Assembly (NCBI RefSeq): GCF_023208015.1 | Contig: NZ_CP051627.1 | Span: forward strand, 992,001 to 1,056,000 | Reading direction: 5' to 3' | DNA from: Thermobifida alba | GTDB lineage: Bacteria > Actinomycetota > Actinomycetes > Streptosporangiales > Streptosporangiaceae | DNA length: 64,000 nucleotides | In this document: one piece after another, positions 28,971 through 38,400 of the stretch | Layout: each line of letters opens with the position of its first letter | Numbering within the stretch: position 1 is the first letter of the stretch | Notes under the pieces: generated by a model | The model's database searches: none | Told to the model about the DNA's origin: nothing | Seen by the model: only the letters and a program-made list of their open reading frames with translations | Made by a program: the position numbers and the translations under genes

Positions 28971-29947
28971 ACCGCCGCGGTCCGCGGAGCCAGTCGGCGC
29001 AGCCGGTCGGCCAGTTCGCTGCGGTAGAAGTCGAGGAACCCGTCGGGGTCGGGACCGGCGTTCTGCATCACCAGGTGGTCGAACCCGGCGTCGGCGTAGC
29101 GCTGCGCGGCCTCGACGTAGCGCTCCGGGTCGGGGCCGCAGGCGAAGGCGTCGAGGACGTCGTCGGCGCGGACGGTGGCGCTGGCCGCGTCGAAGTTGAC
29201 CGGGTTGGGCAGTTCGCTCATCACCTTCCACCCGGTCAGCGCCCACCGGGAGGTCGCCAGGACCGCCTGCACCGCGGCCTCCTCCTCGGGCGCCCAGGCC
29301 ACCGGGACCTCGGCGTAGCGCGGTCCGCCGCCGCCCGCGCCCCGGTAGTACTCGACGATCTGCGGTTTGGCCTCGGTGGCGAACAGCCCGTCCCCCAGGC
29401 GGGCGGCCAGTTCCGCCGACGGCTGCCCGCTGGCCGCCACCGCGATCAGCGGCGGCTCGGAGGGCAGGTCGAAGATCCGCGCGTCCTCCAGACGCAGGTA
29501 CCGGCCCTCGTAGCTCTGGTAGCCGCCGCGCCACAGCAGCCGGATGATCTCCACGGCCTCGCCCAGCATCTCGTGGCGCACCCGCACGGTGTCGGGGAAG
29601 CCGCGCCCCACGACGTGCTCGTTGAGGCGCTCCCCGGAGCCGACGCCCAGGGTGAAGCGGCCGCCGCAGAGCAGCGCGGTGGTCGCCGCGGCCTGCGCGA
29701 TGATCGCGGGATGGTAGCGGACGGTCGGGCAGGTCACGCCGGTCACCAGGCCGACGCGTTCGGTGCGGACGGCGATCGCGCCCAGCAGGGTCCAGGTGAA
29801 CGGCGAGTGCCCCTGGTCGTCCAGCCACGGGTGGAAGTGGTCGCTGATCTCCACGAAGTCGAAGCCCGCCGCCTCGGCCAGAACCGCCTGGCGGACGATC
29901 TCGTCGGGGCCGAACGCCTCGGTCGCGAGTTTGTATCCGATCCTCAT
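28967..29947 (-). CDS. F420-dependent LLM-class oxidoreductase
   Basis: TIM-barrel oxidoreductase of 326 residues in the luciferase-like family, in the branch close to F420-dependent glucose-6-phosphate dehydrogenase (MRIGYKLATEAFGP, VEISDHFHPW with a conserved His, RFTLGVGSGERLNEHV). It likely uses cofactor F420; the substrate is unknown. ATG 29947 is preferred over a start 11 codons earlier because it begins exactly at the domain and follows GGAGGGAGTCGGC. The gene stands alone, convergent with the ABC permease and divergent from the metallophore cluster across 236 bases. Confidence 0.87.
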   Translation of the reverse strand: MRIGYKLATEAFGPDEIVRQAVLAEAAGFDFVEISDHFHPWLDDQGHSPFTWTLLGAIAVRTERVGLVTGVTCPTVRYHPAIIAQAAATTALLCGGRFTLGVGSGERLNEHVVGRGFPDTVRVRHEMLGEAVEIIRLLWRGGYQSYEGRYLRLEDARIFDLPSEPPLIAVAASGQPSAELAARLGDGLFATEAKPQIVEYYRGAGGGGPRYAEVPVAWAPEEEAAVQAVLATSRWALTGWKVMSELPNPVNFDAASATVRADDVLDAFACGPDPERYVEAAQRYADAGFDHLVMQNAGPDPDGFLDFYRSELADRLRRLAPRTAAV

Positions 29948-30103
29948 GCCGACTCCCTCCGAAGGGTTCTGCGGTGCCACCGCTGCCCCCTATCCAGGGG
30001 AGGTTTCCGGCAAACGCGGCTCGGCCGGGCATACGGCACGCGGACGGCGGGGCCCGCCCGGCCGGAGCCCCGGAGGCTTGCCCCGGGGTGGACAGACCAT
30101 TTT

Positions 30104-30123
30104 GAGAGTGATAATCATTTTCG
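30104..30123 (+). promoter_or_regulatory. Fur/Zur-family operator before the DHB operon
   Basis: GAGAGTGATAATCATTTTC (30104-30122) matches the classic Fur box GATAATGATAATCATTATC at 16 of 19 positions and is a 9-1-9 palindrome with 7 of 9 pairs. An overlapping 15-mer TGATAATCATTTTCG (30109-30123) matches actinobacterial Zur boxes of the form TGAAAATCATTTTCA at 13 positions. It lies about 60 bases upstream of the first gene of the operon in an AT-rich island. Confidence 0.65.
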
Positions 30124-30183
30124 GTAGCAAACGGCCGCACCTCACGCCGATCCGGCGCGACGGGACGAAGGGACAAAAACGCC

Positions 30184-30921
30184 GTGGACGACCACTACAG
30201 GGCCTCGGCCGAGTACATCGACATGATGATCGCCCCCTGGTGGGAGAGCGCCGCGCCGCTGCTGGCCGGGGCCCTGCACGGCCTGGACGCCGCGTCGGGG
30301 CCGATCGTGGACGCGGGGGCCGGGAGCGGGCGGGCCCTGCGGACGGTCGTCGAGGCGGTCCCCGGCGCGGAGGTGCTGGCGGTGGAGCCCTCGCCCGGGA
30401 TGCGCGCCGCCCTGTTCACCCGCGTCCTCGCCGACGAGCGGCTGCGCACGCGCGTCACCGTGGTCGCCGGCGGCCTGCCCGGGGCCCGGCTGCCGGCCCC
30501 CCTCGGCGCACTGGTCGCCATGAACGTGATCGGACACCTCCCCCCGGCCCACCGCGCCGGGTTCTGGGCGCTGGCCGCCGAACGGCTCGCCCCCGCCGGA
30601 CGCGTGGTGCTCAACCTCTCACCTCCCTTCGAACCCGTGGCGGTACCGCTGTCGCCGATGGCGGACGTGCGCGTGGGACACGCCCGCTACGAGGGGTGGG
30701 CGAGGGCGCAACCCGCGGGGCGGGACCGCCTCGTCTGGGAGATGACCTACCGGGTGACCGGAGCGGACGGCGCCGTCACCGAGAGCGCCGTCTCCTACGA
30801 GTGGTTCACGCTCGGCCCCGACGCCCTGGCCGCGGAGGTCGCCGGGCACGGGCTGGCCGCCGTCCCGCACGGCCCCGCCGACGCGGGCTTCTTCGTCGTC
30901 ACCCGGGAGGGGAGGCGGTGA
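30184..30921 (+). CDS. SAM-dependent methyltransferase, first gene of DHB operon
   Basis: Class I methyltransferase of 245 residues from GTG 30184 (VDDHYRASAEYIDMMIAPWW). SAM-binding motif I is IVDAGAGSGRALRT, motif II ends VLAVEPSPGM, and GALVAMNVIGHLPP follows. It is clearly paralogous to the methyltransferase at 50658-51386: both share the YIDMMI/FFDLVG-type N-terminus, AEPSPTMRA/VEPSPGMRA, and the C-terminal EWFTLG/DWETFG region. It overlaps dhbA by GTGA. A tailoring role in the metallophore is inferred from position and from the operator upstream. Methylation site (O, N or C) unknown. Confidence 0.82.
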   Translation: MDDHYRASAEYIDMMIAPWWESAAPLLAGALHGLDAASGPIVDAGAGSGRALRTVVEAVPGAEVLAVEPSPGMRAALFTRVLADERLRTRVTVVAGGLPGARLPAPLGALVAMNVIGHLPPAHRAGFWALAAERLAPAGRVVLNLSPPFEPVAVPLSPMADVRVGHARYEGWARAQPAGRDRLVWEMTYRVTGADGAVTESAVSYEWFTLGPDALAAEVAGHGLAAVPHGPADAGFFVVTREGRR

Positions 30922-31772
30922 CCCCGCACTCCGGCCGGGGCCGGGGCGGGTCCACCCGGACCGGCCCCGGCGAGGCGTCCTCCACGGCCCGGCGCGGCGC
31001 GGCACAGACCGGGGTCGCGGTGGTGACGGGGGCCTGCGGGGGCATCGGCGCCGCCGTCGTGCGGGCCCTGGCCGACCACGGCGTGCCCGTGGCCGCGCTG
31101 GACGTCGACGGCGGCGTCGAGCGCCTCGGCGAGCGGTTCGCCGCCCCGGGGCGGGCGCAGGTCCGCGGACACCTCGTCGACGTCGCCGACCCCGCGGCGG
31201 TGGAGGAGGCCGTGGCCCGCGTCGAGGAGGAGCAGGGCCCCGTCGCGGTCGCCGTCAACGTCGCCGGGACACTGCGCCCCGGACCGGTCCTCGACTACGC
31301 CGCGGCGGACTGGGCCGCCGTCTTCGCCGTCAACAGCGCGGGGGTGTTCCACGTCTCCCGGGCCGTGGCCCGGAGGATGGTGCCGCGGCGGACGGGGACG
31401 ATCATCACCGTCAGCTCCAACGCGGCGGACGTCGCCCGGACCGGCATGGCGGCCTACGCGGCGTCGAAGGCCGCCGCCACCCACTTCACCAGGTGCCTGG
31501 GACTGGAACTGGCACGCTTCGGCATCCGGTGCAACGTGGTCTCCCCCGGCTCCACCGACACCCCCATGCAGCGGGAGCTGTGGCGCGGCGGCGCCGGGGC
31601 GGCCCGCGCCGTCGCCGGGTCGCCGTCGGACTTCCGCGCGGGCATCCCCCTGGGGCGCGTCGCCGACCCCGACGACGTCGCCGCCGCGGTCCTCTTCCTC
31701 GCCTCGCCCGGGGCGCGGCACATCACCATGCACGACCTCCGCGTCGACGGCGGGGCCACGCTCGGCTCCTGA
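30918..31772 (+). CDS. dhbA: 2,3-dihydro-2,3-dihydroxybenzoate dehydrogenase
   Basis: Short-chain dehydrogenase that oxidises 2,3-dihydro-2,3-dihydroxybenzoate to 2,3-dihydroxybenzoate with NAD. GTG 30918 gives 284 residues, including an extra disordered Arg/Gly/Ser-rich leader of about 30 residues; an internal start is possible. Seen are the cofactor loop GACGGIGAA, the NVAGT motif, catalytic Ser in ITVSSNAAD and YAASK (Tyr-Lys). [17 protein letters not shown] is the signature of EntA/DhbA proteins. Its presence beside isochorismate synthase and isochorismatase shows the starter is the catechol acid, not salicylate. Confidence 0.9.
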   Translation: MTPHSGRGRGGSTRTGPGEASSTARRGAAQTGVAVVTGACGGIGAAVVRALADHGVPVAALDVDGGVERLGERFAAPGRAQVRGHLVDVADPAAVEEAVARVEEEQGPVAVAVNVAGTLRPGPVLDYAAADWAAVFAVNSAGVFHVSRAVARRMVPRRTGTIITVSSNAADVARTGMAAYAASKAAATHFTRCLGLELARFGIRCNVVSPGSTDTPMQRELWRGGAGAARAVAGSPSDFRAGIPLGRVADPDDVAAAVLFLASPGARHITMHDLRVDGGATLGS

Positions 31773-31824
31773 CCGCGCGCCGCCGCCGGACAGCACCCTC
31801 CAGGACAGAACGGCAGACACCTCC

Positions 31825-32994
31825 ATGACCTCCGCACGCCCCCTCGCCCCGCCCCCCGTGTCCCTGGCCGACTACCGCCCCGGGGACTTCGCCTTCGCCG
31901 CGCCCGGACGCACGCTGCTGGCGCGCGACCCGGTCCGCGAGGTGGTCCTGCCGCCGGGGGAGCCGGAGAGCGGCCTGCGCGAACGGCTGGCCGAGGCGTT
32001 CGCCGCCGCGGGGGCGCAGTCGGCCCCGATCGCGGTGGGGGCGCTGCCCTTCGACCCCGGCGCCCCGGCGCGCCTCGCGGTGCCGCGCACCGCGGTGGCG
32101 GGGCCGCCGGAGCGCGCCCGGGTGCCGCCCGGCCCCCTCCCGCGCATCCGGGAGCGCCGCGAGGAGCCCGCCGCGCACGAGTACGCGCGCGGCGTCGCGC
32201 TGGCCGTCGACCGGATCGCCCGGACGGGGCTGCGCAAGGTCGTCCTGGCCAGGACCCTGCGGCTGGAGGCCGACCGCCCCGTCGACCCGGGGCTGCTGCT
32301 GCGGCGGCTCGCCGGGCCGGACCCGCGCGGGTACCTGTTCGCCGTGGACGTGCCCGCCGCGGGCCCGCGCACCACCCTGGTCGGCGCCAGCCCCGAACTC
32401 CTCGTCGCCAAACGGGGGAGGACCGTGTCCTGCCATCCGCTCGCCGGGTCCGCTCCCCGCCACGCCGACCCCGGCGTCGACCGGGAGCGGGCCCGCTCCC
32501 TGGCGGCCTCGGCCAAGGACCGGCGGGAGCACGCGTTCGTCGTGGCCGCCGTCGCCGACGCGCTGCGCCCCCTGTGCGCGGCCCTCGAGGTGCCCGCGCG
32601 GCCCGCCCTGACCGCGACCGCGACCATGTGGCACCTGGGCACCCGCATCACCGGGGAGCTGGCCGACCCGGGGGTGTCCTCGCTGGCGCTCGCCCGCGCG
32701 CTGCATCCCACCCCGGCGGTGTGCGGGACGCCCGCCGAGGAGGCGAGGCGGGCCATCGGCGAGCTCGAACCGTTCGACCGCGGCCACTACGCGGGAGCGG
32801 TGGGCTGGTGCGGCGCCGACGGCGACGGCGAGTGGGCGGTCGCCCTGCGCTGCGCCGAGGTCGCGGGCGGGCAGGTGCGGCTGTTCGCGGGCGCGGGGAT
32901 CGTCGCCGACTCCCGCCCGGCGGCCGAGCTCGCCGAGACCGAGGCCAAGTTCCGCACCGTGCTGGCCGCGCTGGCCGCCGCACCGGCGGAGTGA
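31825..32994 (+). CDS. dhbC: Isochorismate synthase
   Basis: Chorismate-utilising enzyme of 389 residues converting chorismate to isochorismate, the first step of 2,3-DHB formation. Conserved segments are [11 protein letters not shown] (catalytic Lys), [16 protein letters not shown], the [10 protein letters not shown] motif, and [14 protein letters not shown] with ETEAKF (Mg2+-binding Glu). It starts at ATG 31825 and ends 9 bases before the isochorismatase gene. Family members that also eliminate pyruvate to give salicylate look similar, but the adjacent DhbA and DhbB make isochorismate the likely product. Confidence 0.93.
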   Translation: MTSARPLAPPPVSLADYRPGDFAFAAPGRTLLARDPVREVVLPPGEPESGLRERLAEAFAAAGAQSAPIAVGALPFDPGAPARLAVPRTAVAGPPERARVPPGPLPRIRERREEPAAHEYARGVALAVDRIARTGLRKVVLARTLRLEADRPVDPGLLLRRLAGPDPRGYLFAVDVPAAGPRTTLVGASPELLVAKRGRTVSCHPLAGSAPRHADPGVDRERARSLAASAKDRREHAFVVAAVADALRPLCAALEVPARPALTATATMWHLGTRITGELADPGVSSLALARALHPTPAVCGTPAEEARRAIGELEPFDRGHYAGAVGWCGADGDGEWAVALRCAEVAGGQVRLFAGAGIVADSRPAAELAETEAKFRTVLAALAAAPAE

Positions 32995-33003
32995 GGAGGA
33001 CCC

Positions 33004-33678
33004 GTGACCCTGCCCCGAATCGCCCCCTACCCGATGCCCGAGGAGCCGCCGCCCACCCGGGTCGGCTGGCGTCCGGAGCGCGACCGCTGCGCGCTGCTGG
33101 TCCACGACATGCAGCGCTACTTCCTCGGCGCCTTCCGCGCCGACGCCGAGCCGGTGCCCGCGCTGCTGCGCAACGTCCGAGCGCTCCGCGACCGCTGCGC
33201 CGACCTGGGCATCCCTGTAATCTACACCGTACAGCCGGGGTCCCAGAGCAGCGCGGAGCGGGGGCTGCTGCGCGCGTTCTGGGGGGAGGGGCTGCGCGAC
33301 GAGGAGCGGCACACCGCCGTGGTGCCCGAGGTGGCGCCCCGCGCCGGGGACACCGTGCTGACCAAGCGGCGCTACAGCGCCTTCGCCCGCAGCCGCCTGG
33401 CGGAGCTGCTGCGCGGGGCCGGCCGCGACCAGTTGGTCGTCTGCGGGGTCTACGCGCACATCGGCGTCCTCATGACGGCCTGCGACGCGTTCATGCGCGA
33501 CATCGAGCCGTTCGTCGTGGCCGACGCGGTCGCCGACTTCTCCGCCGCCGACCACGCCATGGCGCTGGACTACGCGGCGCGCCGCTGCGCCGCGGTCACG
33601 ACCGCGCGGGCCGTCCTGGAGGACCTGGACCGAGCGGTCCCCGGCCGGAACGGGGCCGTCCCGGCCGGGGACCGCTGA
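33004..33678 (+). CDS. dhbB: Isochorismatase, without carrier domain
   Basis: Isochorismatase of 224 residues hydrolysing isochorismate to 2,3-dihydro-2,3-dihydroxybenzoate and pyruvate. The opening IAPYPMPEEPPPTRVGWRPE is characteristic of EntB/DhbB. The catalytic Asp is in LLVHDMQRYF, with Lys in TKRRYSAF and the Cys-loop CGVYAHIGVL. EntB and DhbB normally carry a C-terminal aryl carrier domain; here the protein stops at about residue 224 and lacks it. A carrier domain instead sits at the start of the NRPS at 35467. Last gene of the DHB operon, converging on dhbE 10 bases away. Confidence 0.93.
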   Translation: MTLPRIAPYPMPEEPPPTRVGWRPERDRCALLVHDMQRYFLGAFRADAEPVPALLRNVRALRDRCADLGIPVIYTVQPGSQSSAERGLLRAFWGEGLRDEERHTAVVPEVAPRAGDTVLTKRRYSAFARSRLAELLRGAGRDQLVVCGVYAHIGVLMTACDAFMRDIEPFVVADAVADFSAADHAMALDYAARRCAAVTTARAVLEDLDRAVPGRNGAVPAGDR

Positions 33679-33688
33679 GGGGGAGGGG

Positions 33689-35311
33689 TCAGGGCGCCGG
33701 GGAGTCGGCCAGCAGTTCGCGCAGCCGCTTCTTGTCCACCTTGCCGATGCCGGTGAGCGGAAGGGAGGGGAGCCCGCGCAGCTCGTCGGGGACCTTGAAG
33801 GGGGCCAGCCCGCGCTCCAGCAGGGCCCGCCGCACCTGCTCCTGCGGCGGGCAGGGCCCGTCGGTCACCACGAACGCCACCGTGCGCTCGCCCAGGTGCG
33901 GGTCGGGCGCGCCCACGACCGCGGCGGCGCGCACGCCGGGCAGCGCGAGCAGGTGCTCCTCGACCTCCACCGCGGCGACCTTCTCCCCGGCCCGGTTGAC
34001 CTGGTCCTTGACCCGGCCGACGACGACCAGGTCGCCGTCGGCGGTGCGGCGCACCAGGTCGCCGGTCCGGTAGAACCCGTCGGGGGTGAACCGCGCCGCG
34101 TCCTGCTCCCGGGCCCGGTAGTAGCCGCGCAGCGTGTACGGCCCCCGGACCAGCAGCTCGCCGGGGGTCCCCGCGGGCACGGGGCGGTCCTCCTCGTCGA
34201 CGACGCGGATCTCGTCGGCGGGGGAGAGGGGGCGGCCCTGCGTGGTGCACACGACGTCGTCGGGGGCGTCCAGCGGGGTGTAGTTGTTCAGCCCCTCGGC
34301 CATGCCGAACACCTGCTGCAGGCGGCAGCCCAGCTCCGGGCGGACGCGGCGGGCGGTCGCCTCGTCCAGGCGGGAGCCGCCCACCTGGAGGACCTCCAGG
34401 CTGGACAGGTCGCGGCGGGTGCGCGCGGCCTCGTCCAGCCAGTGCGGCAGCAGGGCGGGGACCAGCGCGGTGATCGTGACCCGCTCGGCCTCGACGAGGG
34501 AGAAGGCGGTGGTGGGGCTGGGGTCGGGGCACAGCACGACCGTGCCGCCCGCCGCGACGGTGCCGAGGATGCCCGGGGAGACCATGGTGAAGTTGTGCGC
34601 CGCGGGCAGCACCGCCAGGTAGACCGACCCGCCGTGCAGTCCGCAGACCTCGGCCGAGGCACGCGCGTTGTAGCCGTAGTCGGCGTGGGTGCGGGGGATG
34701 AGCTTGGGCACTCCGGTGGTGCCGCCCGACAGCAGCAGCAGGGCCGGGTCCTCGGCGCGACCCGGGGGCGCCTCGGGCACGGGCCCGGCGGAGGCGGCCA
34801 GGCCGGCGACACCGTGGTGGCGGTCCGCCCCCGGCTCCCCGGCCACGACGACGTGGCGCAGCGTCGGGCAGGCGCGCGCCGTCTCCTCGGCCAGCAGCCG
34901 GGGGTCGCGCACACCCCGGCCGGCGGCGACGACGTGGGCGGCGGCGCCGCTGAGCCGGGCCAGCGCGACGACCTCGGCGCGGCCCAGGGACGGCAGTACC
35001 AGGACGGGGACCGCGCCCAGGCGCAGCAGGGCGAAGAGCACGGTCACGTACTCCTCGCAGTTGGGCAGCTGCACCAGGACGCGCTCTCCCGGGTGCAGCG
35101 GGAGGGCGGCCAGGCCCGCGGCCAGCCGGTCGACGCGCGCGTCCAGTCCGGCGTAGTCGAGCCTGCCGGAGGGCGAGACCAGGGCGGTGCGCGCGCCGTG
35201 GCGGCGCGCTCCCTCGCGCAGCAGCGCGTCGAGGGTCTGGTCGCGCCAGTACCCGGCCCGGCGGTACTCGGCCGCGACCTCCTCCGGCCAGGGAGTCCAG
35301 TCCTGTTCCAC
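33689..35311 (-). CDS. dhbE: 2,3-dihydroxybenzoate-AMP ligase
   Basis: Stand-alone adenylation enzyme of 540 residues from GTG 35311 behind GGAGG. It activates 2,3-DHB and loads it onto the aryl carrier of the adjacent NRPS. It opens with WTPWPEEVAAEYRRAGYWR, shared with EntE/DhbE. The ATP loop is LLLLSGGTTGVPKLIPR, the aryl pocket includes AHNFTMVSPG, and later motifs are VFGMAEGLNNYT, RTGDLVRR and LTGIGKVDKKRLRE with the catalytic Lys. The His-Asn in AHNF is typical of DHB/salicylate enzymes. It diverges from the NRPS across 155 bases containing a Zur-like box. Confidence 0.93.
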   Translation of the reverse strand: MEQDWTPWPEEVAAEYRRAGYWRDQTLDALLREGARRHGARTALVSPSGRLDYAGLDARVDRLAAGLAALPLHPGERVLVQLPNCEEYVTVLFALLRLGAVPVLVLPSLGRAEVVALARLSGAAAHVVAAGRGVRDPRLLAEETARACPTLRHVVVAGEPGADRHHGVAGLAASAGPVPEAPPGRAEDPALLLLSGGTTGVPKLIPRTHADYGYNARASAEVCGLHGGSVYLAVLPAAHNFTMVSPGILGTVAAGGTVVLCPDPSPTTAFSLVEAERVTITALVPALLPHWLDEAARTRRDLSSLEVLQVGGSRLDEATARRVRPELGCRLQQVFGMAEGLNNYTPLDAPDDVVCTTQGRPLSPADEIRVVDEEDRPVPAGTPGELLVRGPYTLRGYYRAREQDAARFTPDGFYRTGDLVRRTADGDLVVVGRVKDQVNRAGEKVAAVEVEEHLLALPGVRAAAVVGAPDPHLGERTVAFVVTDGPCPPQEQVRRALLERGLAPFKVPDELRGLPSLPLTGIGKVDKKRLRELLADSPAP

Positions 35312-35401
35312 GTGATCCTCCGCATATTTCGGGCGTCTGCTCGCGATTGCCGCATCACGGTCTCGACTGGACCAAGGCGGCGATGCTATACATAGTGCCG
35401 C

Positions 35402-35422
35402 AAATGAAAACAGTTTTCATTT
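35402..35422. promoter_or_regulatory. Perfect palindromic Zur box between dhbE and NRPS genes
   Basis: A 10-1-10 perfect palindrome centred on A35412, with core TGAAAACAGTTTTCA (35405-35419). This matches the 7-1-7 Zur boxes known from Streptomyces and Mycobacterium (TGAAAATnATTTTCA type). It is nearly the only AT-rich patch in the cluster and stands between the divergent starts at 35311 and 35467. TATACAT at 35388-35394 is a possible -10 element, so a bound repressor could silence both genes. Confidence 0.82.
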
Positions 35423-35466
35423 TCTGGGCGGTGGGTGGCCCCACCCGAGACGGAGGGCGGTAGGAC

Positions 35467-38400
35467 GTGCGGGAACCGGTCGCGGCGGTCCGGCAGCGGG
35501 TCGCGGAGATCCTCGGCACCACCGACTTCACCGACGGCGACGACCTCTTCGACCACGGCCTGGACTCCCTGGGCCTGATCCGCCTGGTCGGCGAGTGGCG
35601 GGAGAGGGGCGCCGAGGTCACCTTCGAGGAACTGGCCGCCGCGCCCACCGTCAAGCAGTGGGCGGCGCTGCTGGAGCACGCCGCCCCGACCCCGCCCCGG
35701 GCCGCGGCGGCGGCCGCGCCGGACGCCGACGCGCCGTTCCCCCTCGCCACGATGCAGCACGCCTACTGGATCGGCCGCCAGGACGAGCAGCCGCTCGGTG
35801 GGGTCGCCGCGCACTTCTACACCGAGTTCGACGGCCGCGCGGTGGACCCCGAGCGGCTCGACGCGGCCGTCGCCGCCGTCACCGGGCGCCACCCCATGCT
35901 GCGCGCCCGCTTCCTCGACGACGGCCGCCAGCGCGTCGCACCGCCCGGCCGCCACCGCCCGGTCACCGTGCACGACCTGCGCGGCCTGCCGCCGGAGGAG
36001 GCCGAACGCCGCCTGGCCGACCTGCGCGACCAGGCCACCCACCGGCGCATGGACGTCGCCTCCGGCCACGTCCTCGACGTGGCGCTGTCCCTGCTGCCCG
36101 GCGGGGCCACCCGGCTGCACGTCGACCTGGACATGATCGTGGCCGACGCGCTGAGCCTGCGGGTGCTGCTGGAGGACCTGGCCGCCGCCTACGACGGGCG
36201 GGACCTGCCCCCGCTGGACTACGACTTCGCCCGCTACCTCGCCGAACGCGCCGCACGCGACACCGCGGCCCGCCAGCGCGCCCGGGACTGGTGGCACCAG
36301 CGGCTGGCCGACCTGCCCGCGCCCCCGGAGCTGCCCACCGTCGTCGACGCCACCCGCCCCACCCCGGCCGGCGGCCCCCACACGCGCTCCACCCGGCTGC
36401 ACCACTGGCTCGACCCCGACCGCTCCCGGCGGTTCGCCGAACGCGCCCGCGCCCGCGGACTGACCCCCGCGGCCGCGCTGGCCACCGCGTTCGCCGAGGT
36501 CCTGGGAGCCTGGAGCGCCTCCCCCCGCTTCCTGCTCAACCTGCCGCTGTTCGACCGCGCCCCGCTGCACCCCGACGTCGACCGGCTGGTCGGCGACTTC
36601 AGCGGCTCGGTCCTGGTCGCCGCCGACACCACCGAGCCCCTGCCCTTCGCCGAACGGGCCCGCCGCACCCAGCAGGAGCTGCGCCAGGCCATCGACCACG
36701 GCGCCTACAGCGGGGTCGAGGTGCTGCGCGACCTCGCCCGCGCGGCGGGCGGCGCCCCCGTGCTCGCCCCCGTCGTCTACACCAGCGCCATCGGCCTGGG
36801 ACCCCTGTTCACCGACACCGTCCAACAGCGCTTCGGCCAACCGTCGTGGATCATCTCCCAGGGGCCGCAGGTGTGGCTGGACGCGCAGGTCACCGAACTC
36901 GACGGCGGACTGCTGCTCAACTGGGACGCGCGCGAGCGGGTGTTCGCCCCCGGCTTCCTCGACGCCGCGTTCGCCGCCTACCGCGGCCTGGTCGACGCGC
37001 TGGTCGACACCTCCGAGGCATGGCGGGCCCCCTACCGGCCCCGCCTGCCGGAACTGCGGCGGCGCGCGGCCGCGGCCGTCGACGCCGAAGCGCCCGCGCC
37101 GCGCCCCCTGCACCGCGCGTTCTTCGAACACGCCCGCCGCGCCCCCGACCGCACCGCCGTGGTCGCCCCCGACGGAACCGGAACCGGCTACGGGGAGCTG
37201 GCCGAACGCGCGCTGCGCGTCGCCGGGGCGCTCGCCCCGCTCGTCGAACCCGGAGACACCGTCGCGGTGGCGCTGCCCCGCGGCCGCGACCAGGCCGCCG
37301 CGCTGCTCGGCGTGCTCGCCGCGGGCTGCGCCTACCTGCCGGTGGGCGCCGACCAGCCGCCCGCCCGGCTCGCCCGCGTCCTGGCCCGCGGACGGGCCGC
37401 GCTGCTGCTCACCGACGCCGACGGCACCGCGGCCGCCCCGGAGGTGCCCGTCCTCGGACTGGCCGAGGCGCTGGCCGCCGACCCCCTGCAACAGCCGCGC
37501 GACGTCTCCCCCGACGCGCCCGCCTACCTGCTGTTCACCTCCGGCTCCACCGGAGAGCCCAAGGGGGTGCAGGTGCCGCACCGGGCGGCCGCCCACACCG
37601 TCGACGTGCTCAACGCCCTGCTGGGCATGACCGGCGCCGACCGCACGCTCGCCCTCGCCGAAGCCGACTTCGACATGTCGGTCTACGACCTGTTCGCGCC
37701 GCTGTCGGCGGGCGGCGCCGCGGTCCTCGTCGAGCCGGAGGCGCGCCGCGACGCCGCGAACTGGGCGCGCACCGCCGTCCGCGGCGGCGTGACCGTCCTC
37801 AACTGCGTGCCCACCCTCCTCGACATGCTGCTCACCGCGGCCGAGTCGGGACTGGCGGAGCTGCCGCCGCTGCGGGCGGTGCTGCTCGGCGGCGAGCGGG
37901 TCGGCGCCGATCTGCCCGCCCGGCTGCGCGCCTTCGCCCCCGGCTGCCGCTTCCTCGCGCTGGGCGGCATGACCGAGGCCGCGATCCACTCCACGCTCCA
38001 GGAGGTCGACCGGGCCGACCCCGCGTGGAGTTCGGTGCCGTGGGGCCGACCCCTGCCCGGCGTGCGCTGCCGCGTCGTCGACTCCCAGGAGCGCGACCGC
38101 CCCGACTGGGTCCCCGGCGAGCTGTGGGTGGGCGGCGCGGGACTGGCCGACGGCTACCGGGGCGACCCCGCCGCGACCGCCGACCGGTTCGTGGAGCGCG
38201 ACGGGCAGCGCTGGTACCGCACCGGCGACCTGCTGCGCTACCGCCCCGACGGGACCCTGGACTTCCTCGGCCGCGTCGACCACCAGGTGAAGGTGCGCGG
38301 CGTGCGCGTCGAACTCGGCGAGATCGAGGCCGCCCTGCGCGCCCACCCCGAGGTGGGCGCCGCGGTGGCGCTCGCCGAGGAGGGGCCCGCCCCCCGCCTG

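Noticed and set aside
31825-32994. Salicylate synthase (MbtI/Irp9) function for the chorismate enzyme
   Set aside because: DhbA, DhbB and a DHB-type ligase are present, so isochorismate to 2,3-DHB is the consistent route.
35340-35466. IdeR/DmdR iron box in the NRPS promoter
   Set aside because: No TTAGGTTAG-type half sites; the palindrome fits Zur.
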